A DNA stretch of 24,043 nucleotides, from positions 1 through 24,043 of the forward strand of contig JANBTH010000244.1 in assembly GCA_027578815.1 (NCBI GenBank), in the 5' to 3' direction. Shown here piece after piece: positions 1 to 9,686 of the stretch (position 1 is the first letter of the stretch; each line of letters starts with the position of its first letter). The position numbers were made by a program, and so were the translations under genes. The notes beneath the pieces are model-generated. The model made no database searches and was not told the origin of the DNA. It saw only the letters and a list, made by a program, of their open reading frames with translations. The DNA is from Coemansia sp. RSA 1804. Taxonomy: Eukaryota > Kickxellomycota > Kickxellomycetes > Kickxellales > Kickxellaceae.

Positions 1-78
1 CTCCGATGTCATCATAACAATGCGCCATCATCATTAACTCTAACACAGCAGCAATACTATGCTCTGTCTGGAGCTTAA
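1..78 (+). CDS. possible 3' end of a gene entering from the left edge
   Basis: Frame 1 is open from the window edge for 25 codons and ends at TAA (76-78). The predicted tail is Gln/Ser/Thr rich and ends QQQYYALSGA. The other two plus frames stop within about 12 codons. Nothing recognisable is encoded and 25 open codons are easily due to chance, so this is only a candidate C-terminus. Confidence 0.2.
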   Translation, partial: LRCHHNNAPSSLTLTQQQYYALSGA

Positions 79-1060
79 CCTACTGGACTATAGCAATAAG
101 AGATCAAGCCAATGGCGATGCACATTAGCAGCGTGGTTGGCTTTGCTTTTTTTGTTTTCTTTGTTTAGGCTTTGAATGGTTGTTTAAAATTAATTATTAT
201 ACCAAATTTCATTGAACATGACTGAAAGTAGCTAACTTTGAAATGCATACTGAAACGTAAACTGTTGAGCTTTGAAAACTCGTAAACCGCACATGGTCTA
301 AAATATGCGACTATATGAGTATCTTGTTTGCTGAAAGCACATCTGGCACATCCCCATCTCTTATTCAATACAGTGTTTTCTTATTTCATTATGAACAATT
401 TGCGTAAGAATGGAACAATACCAAATCGCTTTACATTTCCCGCCTGACAGAGAGCCATTGCTGGCTGTGCTCTACAGACAAGTAGTCAGAGATCTATGGT
501 AGCCTCAAACAAATTATTGCCATTCAAACACCAGCTTAATAAACTTCAAAATGTTATATGCTTATTGTCGATGTTGGTAACATTTCAAGACATTTAAACA
601 AATATCAGCTACTGTAAAATGCCACTCTATGAATAACCACCGATTAATCAGCTGTTTGCGAGAGTACAAACCGCCTGTGCTTATATGCTGAAATCAAGTT
701 TCTGAATGAAATTGATACATGGGCTAGTGATATGGTTTCATTGTATTGCTTTTATTTAGAACACGGAATACTAATCAATACGCAATGTCTTTTCTATCTT
801 TCGTCTCTCTTTCATGACCTATGCTCATGCGCAAAACCCACAGACATACACAGCCCAAACACACAGTTCTCCCGATACAAACTCCCGCCATATCAGTAAC
901 CGCAAACAATCCTTCTTTTGTAGTCACAAACGTTCATCTAGCACCTTACACGAAGCGAAACCCTGAATCGAAACAATGAAAGAGATTTATTGAGAAACAG
1001 CAGCTTCCAGCAGAAAAACATCACAACCACTTGCTTCTTTTTCAGCTGTGGATTCCCGCT
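79..1060. other. intergenic region, 3' flank of eL24
   Basis: About 980 bp of AT-rich sequence with no convincing gene on either strand. The only long frame, on the minus strand at 165-368, is Cys/Phe rich and looks non-coding. I saw no tRNA B-box or repeat array. The right part holds the eL24 3' UTR and its poly(A) signal. Confidence 0.5.
986..991 (-). terminator. poly(A) signal AATAAA of eL24
   Basis: Plus-strand TTTATT reads AATAAA on the minus strand, about 70 nt downstream of the eL24 stop codon, a normal position for a fungal cleavage/polyadenylation signal. Confidence 0.55.
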
Positions 1061-2248
1061 TTAGCGGCTGGTAGGCTTGGGCTTCGACACGGCACCGCGC
1101 GCCTGCTGCTTGCTGAACTTGGCCTTCTCGGCAGCTGGAGCGTTGGCGCGGGCTGCCTTCTTCTCGGCGGCCTCCTTCTTGCGCTTCTCCTTGGCCTTCA
1201 CTGCGGCCTCGGCACGGGCTGCTGCGCGAACGTCGGTCTTCTCGTTACGACGCGCGTTGATCGCCTCCCACGACACGCCAACGACGGCGCGGTTGTACTT
1301 GACAGCGCGGCGGGTGCGCTTCTTCGATGTCTCCTCCTTCAGGCCCTTGCGGTGCGCCTTACGGTATATCCTGGTCCACGCGATCTTACGTGGGTTCTTC
1401 TCCTGGTCGAACAGCGAGTTCGTCTTGGAGCTCAGGAAGCGGAATGTCTTCGAGTCTCCACGGATGAACACGCGCCCGCGGCTGGGGTAGATCTTGTACC
1501 CGGAGAAAGAGCAGTTCTCGAGCCTATCATCCAACCACAAGGGAGCAGCAGAAATGCAAAGAGAGAAAGAAAAAAACAGTTGTTAGTACGTATTCGATGC
1601 CAAATACAGCGAGCGACGTTGTTGTTTGTAGTTGGTAGTTGCGTCTGCACAAACGCCAAGACCAATAGTAGTGTGGAAGGAACAGCTCTCGACCGGCGCT
1701 GCTTTCTTTGTCAAATCAGCGTGGTGTCTGAAACAGGTCAATCAAAAGACCACACGAATGACCTGCTTGCTGACGAGATTCCAAGATAACAATTTGTTCT
1801 ACCACGACACTCAAACCCGCCCTCTCCAGAGCGGGGGTGTTAAGGTTGGGAAATTGCTGATTTACTTAGCAAATCACCCTTTTGGAATTCCTTCCCAAAT
1901 CGATAAAAAGGCAAGGAGGAGTGGTCTTCGTATATTCTCATTTCTGAAGTCAGTGGGCATTATCGAGTTGTTGAATTCGCCCAAATTCGCCCCTAATGCT
2001 TTAGACAGAAATTACGTCCCCAAACATTCGAGTGATTTGTGGAAAGAGGGGATACGCTTTTTTTCGCATCAATCAATCGCCCAAGCGCAACATCGAATCC
2101 ATCACAAAAAGTCGCATCCATTGCCTCCTTCGCGCCCTGTTCCAGCGTCAATCCTGCTGCTATGCGTCCTACGTTCTGTCCCTTCCACACGATATGGCCG
2201 TTCACGCATACAACGATGGATGGATGATGCATCCGACACTCACTTCAT
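1061..2248 (-). CDS. RPL24: 60S ribosomal protein eL24 (two coding exons)
   Basis: Structural protein of the cytosolic large ribosomal subunit. Exon 2 (1061-1523) carries almost the whole protein: CSFSGYKIYPSRGR, KTFRF, KNPRKIAWTRIYRKAHRKG and a long basic Ala/Lys helix ending SKPKPTSR, all matching the family along its usual length. No ATG lies in frame upstream in that exon. Exon 1 is ATGAA (2244-2248), followed by the donor GTGAGT; the acceptor TAG is at 1524-1526. The join restores MKLENCSFSGYK, matching the family start MK-(V/I)-E, and gives 155 residues. Cys6 is kept, but the second zinc-ribbon cysteine is Thr36, so zinc binding is probably lost, as in yeast. The gene diverges from the enoyl-CoA hydratase gene. 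Confidence 0.95.
1524..2243 (-). other. eL24 intron (720 nt)
   Basis: The donor GTGAGT (2238-2243) and acceptor TAG (1524-1526) join phase-2 ends and rebuild the conserved N-terminus. This is long next to the ~90-145 nt introns of metaxin, exportin-4 and the HSF gene. Its 5' third is GC-richer and contains a 79-codon ATG frame on the same strand (1993-2232). I found no convincing C/D-box snoRNA. Confidence 0.85.
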
Positions 2249-2733
2249 GGCTAAAATACTATATAATCCTTATGCCGTAGACTTTTGAAAGAAAGGAGGA
2301 CACAACCCGTAGTTTGTGTTCTGTTCGCACTGTTAATTCTGCTTCTCTCTCTCTTTCTCTACATTTCCTTTCTCTCATTTGTGCCGTATGCTGATTACGA
2401 TTAACCGATGTTTTGATCGTGGATCTTGAAGGCAGTCAGCCTCTTCGCTAGGATTGGGGGGTGGGGTGGGGAATGGCCTAGCAAATTGATGTTTTTCGCC
2501 TTTATCTTTCACACGTGAATAATGTGGTGTTGCTGAAGACCTCTTTTATTCTCACGACATTCCAGCACAGCTGGCAAGAGTTGCAAATTAAACACAAGGG
2601 TCTCTTCTTTACAGCACTCTTATCGTCTTTTATAATATACGCTGGCCCCAACTCCATTTTCTCCCACTATATTTTCTTTATCTCTGGCACTACAGCGTCG
2701 TCCATCTTATATCCACTCCTATATCTGTCCGCT
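2249..2733. promoter_or_regulatory. divergent promoter region between eL24 and enoyl-CoA hydratase
   Basis: The 485 bp between the two start codons must hold both promoters. Visible elements are a CT-rich tract near 2342-2360; a G-rich block with runs of 6, 4 and 4 G (2456-2471); a palindromic E-box CACGTG (2512-2517); a TATA-like TTTTATAATATA near 2628, about 100 bp before the hydratase ATG; and a minus-strand TATATA about 15 nt upstream of the eL24 ATG. That the promoters are shared is inferred from the geometry. Confidence 0.5.
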
Positions 2734-4050
2734 ATGATTAGTCTTGCCGCCGCTCTCAAGCCACTAGGCGCATCTTATCCCATGGCCTCGGCTGCAAGGG
2801 CTGGCATTGCCTCTGCTTCTGCGAAGAGCGGTGTAAGAGGCGCACCGTGCTTTATTCGCTTTGGTACGTATCAAACAATATAGTAGCTTTAATGACTGAC
2901 TATCCACCATCTACTGAGTGGCTGTATTAATAATGTTTCCGTATTAATAATGCCTCGACGGCTGCATGAGGAGCAAACAGCTCCGTTGACAAGACAGATG
3001 GGATTCTATGCTTATTTCTGCTACAAGCACCACTCATATTCTTGGATTCCGCTTAATGTCGATCTTTGTTTCCAATACATGCGGAACAAATCGCTCATAT
3101 TTTCTAGCTATCAATAGCTACTGGAATAAACATCTTGTCACTTTTAAAAACATCTCCTTGCCTTTCTTGTACTAATAAAAAGCCAACCTTTCCTCTGTTC
3201 TCTCCTTTCTCGCCTACACACACAATATTACAAAATGCTTGCAAGCGACGAGGTAGTCTCTTCTGGGCCGGCGTCCTACAACATGATAAAGACTGAGGTC
3301 CAGGGCAGAGTCGCGGTCGTTACGCTGAACCGTCCAAAGGCCCTGAACGCGCTGTGCAGCGAGCTGTTCCATGAGATCAACGACGCACTTGCCAAGTTCG
3401 ATAACGACAGCAGAATTGGCGCAATTGTTCTTACCGGCAGCGAGCGTGCGTTTGCCGCTGGTGCAGATATCAAGCAAATGAAGGACACCGAGTTTATTGA
3501 CAACTACAAGTCCAACTTCCTTGGCCACTGGGCCGAGCAGATTAGCAGGATGCGCAAGCCCATTGTTGCTGCTGTCAATGGATACGCTCTTGGAGGTGGA
3601 TGCGAGCTGGCCATGATGTGCGACATCATCTATGCTGGCGAAAAAGCTGTCTTTGGCCAGCCAGAAATCAATCTTGGCACTATCCCTGGAGCAGGCGGTA
3701 CCCAGCGGCTCACCCATGCTGTTGGCAAATCCAAGGCCATGGAGATGATTCTTACCGGCAGTGTCAACCTTGATGCTCAGGAGGCAAAGACCCTTGGCCT
3801 TGTCAGCGCCATATTCCCGCCCGAGAGCCTTGTTGAAGAGGCAATCAAGACAGCGGCCAAGATTGCATCAAAGGGCGCAGTGTCGGTACAGATGGCCAAA
3901 GAGGCTGTGAACCAGGCGTATGAGCTCAGTCTATCCTCTGGTCTTCATTTTGAGCGCCGTCTGTTCCAAGCTACCTTTGCCACAAAGGACCAGAAAGAAG
4001 GCATGTCGGCCTTTGCTGAGAAGCGCAAGCCCTCGTTTGTTAACGAGTAG
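2734..4050 (+). CDS. ECHS1: mitochondrial enoyl-CoA hydratase (crotonase family)
   Basis: Hydrates trans-2-enoyl-CoA to 3-hydroxyacyl-CoA in mitochondrial beta-oxidation and branched-chain amino-acid breakdown. The main exon shows LNRPKALNAL, the oxyanion-hole segment FAAGADIK, NGYALGGGCELAMMCDIIYAGE, GQPEINLGTIPGAGGTQRL and a C-terminal KEGMSAFAEKRKPSF. The catalytic glutamates are those of GGGCE and GQPE. Preferred model: join(2734-2863, 3257-4050), 307 residues. Exon 1 gives an Ala/Ser/Arg/Lys-rich presequence without acidic residues (MISLAAALKPLGASYPMASA...), then GTACGT; the acceptor TAG (3254-3256) restores phase. The catalytic glutamates become E160 and E180. The alternative is an unspliced start at ATG 3235 (271 residues, MLASDEVVSSG), which has a CAAAATG context but no presequence. 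The enzyme identity is certain; the first exon is likely but not proven. Confidence 0.93.
2864..3256 (+). other. probable intron of the enoyl-CoA hydratase gene
   Basis: Donor GTACGT at 2864 and acceptor TAG at 3254-3256, phase 1 on both sides. A yeast-like TACTAAT occurs at 3170, followed by a CT-rich tract. A rival pair (donor GTAAGA at 2833, acceptor GAG at 3250-3252) is also in phase but has a weaker acceptor. The interval also contains the alternative start codon at 3235. Confidence 0.5.
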
Positions 4051-4249
4051 ACGATGAGTTTTGCTGTGAAGATTTTCAACAATATTGTTGTTATTGAAAA
4101 CATGGTTGGTTTTATATTAAATGAGAAAGTGTTTAGCAATCAAATGCCAAAAGAAAACTATCCATCCTCAATAGCGCATATTAGGCATCAGTCGTTTAAA
4201 CCAACAAAAAAAAACAAAATATTATCAAGCCAAGAGTTGAAAGTTACTG

Positions 4250-6862
4250 CTACAGAACCAGCTCAGACAACATGTCGGCTGCATTTGTCATCTCTTCCAC
4301 CTCCATGATGCGCAAGAGCGCCTCCATTCCATTCACCTTCCAAACGGCGCCAAGATCCAGCAAAAGAGACCACAGGCGTCGCAATGCACGGATGCTCTTC
4401 AGCAACTCCTCTCTTAGGTTTCTAAGGTCATGTCCGCTTTTGCCCACAGACCCGTTTATCTGTTCAATCTTTTGCCGACAAACGCGCGTATGGCGAATGA
4501 GCACAGTGATGGAGGTGAACAGGCCAAATGGGATAATCTGATCGTATCTCTCATAAGGGATATCCGTGTTCTTGTCGAGGAAAGTCACATAATCATACAC
4601 AGAATCAACACAAATGTCCCACGACTCCTGCACGACGTCGTAAGCAAGAAACCCGTCGTTCAAAGTGCCCGAAAAGACGCCCTCCATCAGCTCTCGAATC
4701 ACACTGTGTTCCATCGACCCGGAATACTTGGGCTGAGCAGACGGATCGGCGGTGTCTGGCGAAAAGAACGACGGGCGGTTTGTCATGTGCAGGATGTGAA
4801 GAAGAGGCATAAAGTATGCATATAGGCAAAAGTACCGGACGCGTATCCAATGTAAACGATGGTCGTGGCATCCAAACTCTGTAAATGAAAATGATGGCTT
4901 CCAATATTCCTTCAGCTCCTCAGCGCGCATAAGCTCGTTTCGCCACCTGCACAGATTGTGGTGCACCTCCCTAAACTCTGAGTATTCAAAGAGACTCTTT
5001 ACAGTCGACCGAATATTGATTGGAAAGCTATCCGGTTTCTGCATAAACTCGGCAACTGGTCCAAGCCCATTTGCCATACAGGTTGACCTTATGCTGACCT
5101 TAAAGTCCGAAATAAACCTAGTTTCCTGGGTTATGATTGCTGTAAGATTGCACAGGTCGACAAATGGATGCATTGCCTTTGCTTCTTTCAGAATAGTTTC
5201 TTTGCCCTCAAACGGATCGAAATGGACAGGCCAGTTGTTGCTCCGAGGAATATTCACATTGTCCCACACAGCGTCCGATCCGGGGGACAGCACATAGATA
5301 TGCTGGCCACCAATCGACATCGGCCTGTCGCTGAGCAGACTCTGGTAGCAGTCTATCTGATACGTGGTCCAAAAAATACGTCTCTTAATCTCGGTCATGA
5401 CCCATTCCTCCCACGATGATGCGTGCTTTTCTGGGTTCTCCAGATCAATTGCATTCCAGCCAAGCCGAGTCACAAGGCTCACGGCCAAGTAGGTAAGAGA
5501 GTTATACATCAGAAAATTCCCTTCGCCACCATTGAGCGAGGCCATAAGGACAACGGTGCGTACATAGTCCACAGTCGGGCGGTCAACATACAAAATAAGG
5601 CGTTTGTATATTTGGTTGATGAGCTTGTCGACATCAATGGTCTTTCCGGTCTTTTTCATGATGATTCTGGCGGCAGATGCCCTCATTGCCTCAAGAAGAA
5701 TGCTCTCAACCTTGCCCTCCACAAGCCTGCGTACAAACATGGCCGGATGAAATATCGGACAGATGCTGTAAAAGTAGTCAAAGTAGTACATTACTGTCTC
5801 CCGCGTTTCTTCAGGTATCTCGTCCGAAAAGAACCGCTGGAAAATCCTTTCCTGAGACTCGCCACTGTTAGTGATAATACTTCTGTCGCGCAAAGGATTG
5901 ATAAACACACCAATCTCACTCGAGTCTTCTAGCATTCTAGCATAGCTTTCGGACATGATATTAGGCAACTCACTTTTGTCCAAGCACAAAAGTTCGTTTG
6001 TCAGATCGGACTCAGCGGGTGCATTCTGATTGTCAATATCAATATCGATTTCAAGCGACTGTGTCTCTGCGGCTGTGGCGACAGAGTCCAATGACGCCGA
6101 GTATGCGTCTGTCTCTGCTGCGGCAGTTTCCACCAGCCTTTTGTTTCTAGGCTTTGGACCACGTTTTTTCGTAGGCACCCACTTGCATTCGATATCCATG
6201 CGGATGCAGTTCCGGCATTTAGAGCCATCGCCTTCGCACTTGAGCTTCTTATTGTGACAGTTCACACAAGCATGTGTGCGCCTCTGCCGACCACGCAAAG
6301 GATGACCATATGGCCGGCTTTGCGCACTGCCGTTGTGGTGCTGAACAATGCTGGGAAAGCCCTGCTGCTCCAGATGCTGCTGCTGAATTTGTTGGTAATG
6401 GGCTGTGTGAGATCGATTCTGCGGCAAAGAGGAAGATGAGTAGAATTCCGAGGATCGGTCAAGGCTCGGGGCTGGCTGATATGGACGATATCGGTAGCCA
6501 TTGTCAATGTACACCGGCTGTTCGCGGATAACATGCTGGGAATGACCAACAGGCGAGATGCTATTGGAGCTTACTACTTCTTGCGTCGACAAAGAAGAAG
6601 ACATGGGTGGCGGTTTAGGTACTGATGAATAGAAAGGAAAATGGTCGGAGGCAGGGTCAGCCTTTGCGTGGCTGTTATCATGGCTGTGCTCCATCTCTGG
6701 ACTGCTGGCGTCAGAGTCCTCTAGCGTAGATGACCGTGTTGTTAACGGAGGGGATCTGCTGCTGCGCAACCCACTAATATAGGTCGTTTCCTGGGAAGTA
6801 GTGTTGTTCGAGCCCCTTGCGCGATTGTTCAAAAGAGTTGAGATGCGATGAAGTTGCGACAT
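4250..6862 (-). CDS. Zn2Cys6 fungal transcription factor
   Basis: A nuclear binuclear-zinc-cluster regulator of 870 residues from ATG 6862; the frame is open further upstream only through a TTG codon. Residues 1-190 are disordered and Ser/Gln/Pro rich. The zinc cluster has exact spacing CX2CX6CX6CX2CX6C (Cys 199, 202, 209, 216, 219, 226) and is followed by a basic KKRGPKPRNKR stretch (232-242), a likely nuclear-localisation or minor-groove contact segment. A fungal-specific TF (Fungal_trans) domain starts near 360 with YFDYFYSICPIFHPAMF and includes KRRIFWTTYQIDCYQSLLSDRP (about 493-514), as in XlnR/Gal4-like middle homology regions. No intron is needed. Target genes cannot be deduced, and no cluster of catabolic or biosynthetic genes lies alongside. 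It converges on the hydratase gene with 199 bp between stops. Confidence 0.93.
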   Translation of the reverse strand: MSQLHRISTLLNNRARGSNNTTSQETTYISGLRSSRSPPLTTRSSTLEDSDASSPEMEHSHDNSHAKADPASDHFPFYSSVPKPPPMSSSLSTQEVVSSNSISPVGHSQHVIREQPVYIDNGYRYRPYQPAPSLDRSSEFYSSSSLPQNRSHTAHYQQIQQQHLEQQGFPSIVQHHNGSAQSRPYGHPLRGRQRRTHACVNCHNKKLKCEGDGSKCRNCIRMDIECKWVPTKKRGPKPRNKRLVETAAAETDAYSASLDSVATAAETQSLEIDIDIDNQNAPAESDLTNELLCLDKSELPNIMSESYARMLEDSSEIGVFINPLRDRSIITNSGESQERIFQRFFSDEIPEETRETVMYYFDYFYSICPIFHPAMFVRRLVEGKVESILLEAMRASAARIIMKKTGKTIDVDKLINQIYKRLILYVDRPTVDYVRTVVLMASLNGGEGNFLMYNSLTYLAVSLVTRLGWNAIDLENPEKHASSWEEWVMTEIKRRIFWTTYQIDCYQSLLSDRPMSIGGQHIYVLSPGSDAVWDNVNIPRSNNWPVHFDPFEGKETILKEAKAMHPFVDLCNLTAIITQETRFISDFKVSIRSTCMANGLGPVAEFMQKPDSFPINIRSTVKSLFEYSEFREVHHNLCRWRNELMRAEELKEYWKPSFSFTEFGCHDHRLHWIRVRYFCLYAYFMPLLHILHMTNRPSFFSPDTADPSAQPKYSGSMEHSVIRELMEGVFSGTLNDGFLAYDVVQESWDICVDSVYDYVTFLDKNTDIPYERYDQIIPFGLFTSITVLIRHTRVCRQKIEQINGSVGKSGHDLRNLREELLKSIRALRRLWSLLLDLGAVWKVNGMEALLRIMEVEEMTNAADMLSELVL

Positions 6863-8106
6863 GGGTATAGAAAGAGGACGTGGCGGCAAGAAAACGAGAA
6901 GAGGGGGGTTGGAAAGACGGAAAAGAGACAGGGACGTAGGGCTTTACATATAATTGGATTCTATTAACCCGCCAACAAGCACAATCACAGACACCTGTTT
7001 CTATTAAAAAAAGGGAGGGGACCAAGATACGGCTGTCAAAGTAGAATAAGGAATGAGGAAAGGAAAGAGAAGAGAGCTTTGCAAAGAGGTATTTTCCACC
7101 ATCCCTCCAAGGGCGCTTCAAAAAATCTGAACATAATAAACTTGCAAAAAGAGAATCATTAATGTGGCAATCCTTTGACCCAGTTTGCTGTGGTCAAAAA
7201 AAGCAAGCAGCTTAGCCGGACTGCCATTGCATCTTGCAGTTCTTTGCTTTTCTCCACTGGCCAAAGCTTCCATTTCGGGGGATCTGCAGCAGAAAAAAGA
7301 AGCAGCAGCTGGTCGAATCACCAGCAAAAGGAGCTGGTTTATTGACCAAAGCTATGGCGGAGTTTCAAAGTGCCATTGCAGACCACAATCACCGAACAAC
7401 ATCCAGACCTACCATTGGCATCCTTGCTTTACATAGTGCGTTTGTTGAAATAAAACCAAATTTTGGAGGGCTTGTCATCAGTATTTATAGAGGTTCAACT
7501 GCAACGCACTCACAGCCCCTTTCATATACCAACTTATTGGTTGTCTATCGATGCCAAAGTGCGTGAACAAACAATAAACCTCGCAGCTATTTCTCACATT
7601 CTGATTCACCCGTCTTTCATTCGTTTATTTGCAACACGACAAGTGTCTCGGGACAGGATGCATACGGGTACCTGCCAAATACTTGAAATGGGTTTGCATG
7701 TCCGCATAGAAATTTAAATGCCCTTATCATTTGCTAAGGGCAGATCAACAAATGATTTGCATATACTCAAAGCGCAATACGTTTGGAGTAACATATTGGA
7801 CGTGTTTTTGTAATCAAAACTTCTTCTTATGTGCTTCTTTCTTGAAGGAACGCATCCCTGCCAATCTATTTATTTTGCACATATTTCGCGGGCATTTCTA
7901 CAGGGTATATATAAGGAAAATAGAAACGGTTGGAGAATTAAAATAAAACACACATGTCGCATTGCTAAAGATTCCAACTAAATACAGAGATCCGTGCCTC
8001 TGCCCGATAGGCGTGGTGTAAATCCAAGGTGAATATGAGCTGATTACAAAAGTGCACATCCAGCAATAAGAAAGAGTCTGCGGAACGTTATGTTCAAAGT
8101 ACTGTC
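6863..8106. other. intergenic region: upstream of the Zn2Cys6 gene and 3' of metaxin
   Basis: About 1.24 kb, AT-rich. The first 250 bp, read on the minus strand, are CT-rich leader-like sequence before the Zn2Cys6 start codon. Several short frames (for example 7234-7566 plus) have no plausible protein character. I see no tRNA or repeat. It should contain the Zn2Cys6 promoter and the metaxin 3' UTR. Confidence 0.5.
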
Positions 8107-9383
8107 CTATTTAATAGCATTCAGTATGTTGCCAACGCTGACAGACTCAAGCAACGTGTCGTCTGGTTCTTCGGCCTTCGTATTTGGTGTATGTGGAGTT
8201 GTCTGCAGAACACCATTATATATGATGTATCCGACAAAAATGCACAGCGCGCCAGCAACTGCACGCAGATTGGCTACATATTCCGGACCATTCCCGATGT
8301 CGGGTACTAGCGCGTCTGGGATTGACACATGCTCTGGAACCGCCTGTTTCAAGTAAGAACCAAGACCAGATACAAAGCCCTGTTGTGAGGCTATAGCGGG
8401 CGGCCGAAGTCTGGCATGCATCCTTGCGCAGTGTTCGGCAAGATTAATATAACTTGTTGTTACCAGCTTTCGAAGCGGGTTGTGCGGGAGATCTACCCGC
8501 AGAACCAGCGACAGATGTCCGTATACAACCGCATCAAGCAGGCTGGGGTCCCTCCCAAAAAAGAAGTCTCTTTCTCCGAGCTTTTGAGAAAGACACGACA
8601 AGTACTGGTCGGCCTGGGCAAGCACAGGATGGCGAGCAAGTGCGGCATCTACAGACTCGGTTGTATTGGCATGCCTTCTAAAACCCTCTTTGGCCAAGTG
8701 CCGTAGCTGCAAGAATCTGTTTTTCAGGAAGCCACCTCTTGTTGGATCATCATCGTCATGTCCACCGCCAGCAGCACTGGCAAATGTTTCTGCGTCAAGT
8801 AGCCCATTAGCAGTTAGCCGATTTATAGCACAGTCCTTCAGATGCGTTGGCATGGCTAGACTTAGCGGAAGACCAAACATTTTTGCCAGGCGTGGACGGA
8901 TCACTTGAACAAAATTTTCTGGAACGAGATACCACATGTAAAGAATTGCGTCGACCAGGCCGTCCTGAACCATCGATACATATGCCGTGGTCTGCGAGAG
9001 TTGCTCTTTGTCCAGTGTCACACCCGAATTGTATCCCTCGCGCTGAAGAAACCGCACAATGCGCCAAAGCCCGGTTTCCGACATGTTGTTTTCGAGAACG
9101 AGGACAGGAAGACATCTGCTTGGAGATGCGCCAGGGCTTTTCACGTAATGGAGCTGCCAGTCAACATCGCAAAGCTGTAAATACGTCTACTTGGAGGGCG
9201 CCGTGATGCAGAATAAGAGGCATATCAGTGCAATTAATGAAAGAACTTTCGATTCTGCCTACATACAAGCCCAGAATTAACACTTGAATCACCTACCTGA
9301 ACACTAATGCTCAGCGGGTCGAAAGAATAAAGCCCCTCAGCCTCGAACGGCGTTCCCCACGAGTATAGCGAGTATTTTTCCAT
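8107..9383 (-). CDS. SAM37: metaxin / Sam37-type outer-membrane import subunit (two exons)
   Basis: A GST-fold subunit of the mitochondrial sorting and assembly machinery that inserts beta-barrel proteins into the outer membrane. Exon 1 (9297-9383) encodes MEKYSLYSWGTPFEAEG then FDPLSISVQ, the classic metaxin start (LYxWG...FDP). After an in-phase 110-nt intron, exon 2 (8107-9186) continues TYLQLCDVDWQLHYVKSPG and the LPVL strand of the thioredoxin-like fold, for 388 residues in all. The C-terminal GST helix region has FFFGRDPSLLDAVVYGHL (237-254). A hydrophobic segment at about 338-356 (AVAGALCIFVGYIIYNGVL) is a C-terminal membrane anchor followed by a 32-residue tail, as in Metaxin-1/Sam37 rather than Metaxin-2. 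A small acidic insert (HDDDD) sits near 172. The gene shares an upstream region with exportin-4. Confidence 0.9.
9187..9296 (-). other. metaxin gene intron (110 nt)
   Basis: CAG|GTAGGT donor (GT at 9295-9296) and TAG acceptor (9187-9189), phase 0. The in-frame TAG belongs to the intron end. The join gives SISVQ-TYLQL, as expected for the family. Confidence 0.9.
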
Positions 9384-9686
9384 CCTAGATTTCTCTTCGT
9401 GCAATCAAGGGATAAGAAAAGTACAAAAAAAAGTATAAGAAAGTCAAAACACAGAACACACGTAAAGAACGAGAGCAAACAAAGGCCCAAGCAAGCGTCT
9501 CGATCCAGCTTACAATAACATGTGCATCAGCTTTTTTCTCTTGTCCACTACCAATTTTTCTGTATTTTCTTTCTTTTCAAAGGCTCGTAGCGCTGTTTTA
9601 TGAGTTGTTGTTGTTGTTATTCTGAAGGCAAATTTACTTTTTCCTAATTACTTGTATAATAAAGAAACACAGTTATCCTGCTTCCG
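9384..9686. promoter_or_regulatory. bidirectional promoter region of metaxin and exportin-4
   Basis: 303 bp separate the two start codons, so both promoters must fit here. The left half is purine-rich (A/G) and the right half CT-rich on the plus strand, with a short GTT repeat near 9605-9618. I see no clear TATA box for either direction. Confidence 0.55.

Noticed and set aside
1031..1789. 252-codon plus-strand frame, Leu/Gly rich
   Set aside because: It is antisense to the eL24 exon; the Leu/Ala/Gly-rich product mirrors the Lys/Ala/Arg codons of eL24.
1524..2243. possible intronic snoRNA in eL24
   Set aside because: I found no full C box (RTGATGA) with a D box at a suitable distance on the sense strand.
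2456..2471. G-quadruplex
   Set aside because: Only three long G runs, so it does not meet the usual four-run pattern; kept only as a G-rich block.
2515..2883. 122-codon plus-strand frame with a hydrophobic start
   Set aside because: It begins at GTG, with no ATG before 2734. Only the part from 2734, ending at a splice donor, looks coding; the upstream part is promoter.
4430..5932. several 110-170-codon plus-strand frames
   Set aside because: All are antisense to the Zn2Cys6 gene, whose motifs are unmistakable.
7234..7566. 110-codon plus-strand frame
   Set aside because: No ATG start, no domain, mixed composition; lies in the promoter region of the Zn2Cys6 gene.
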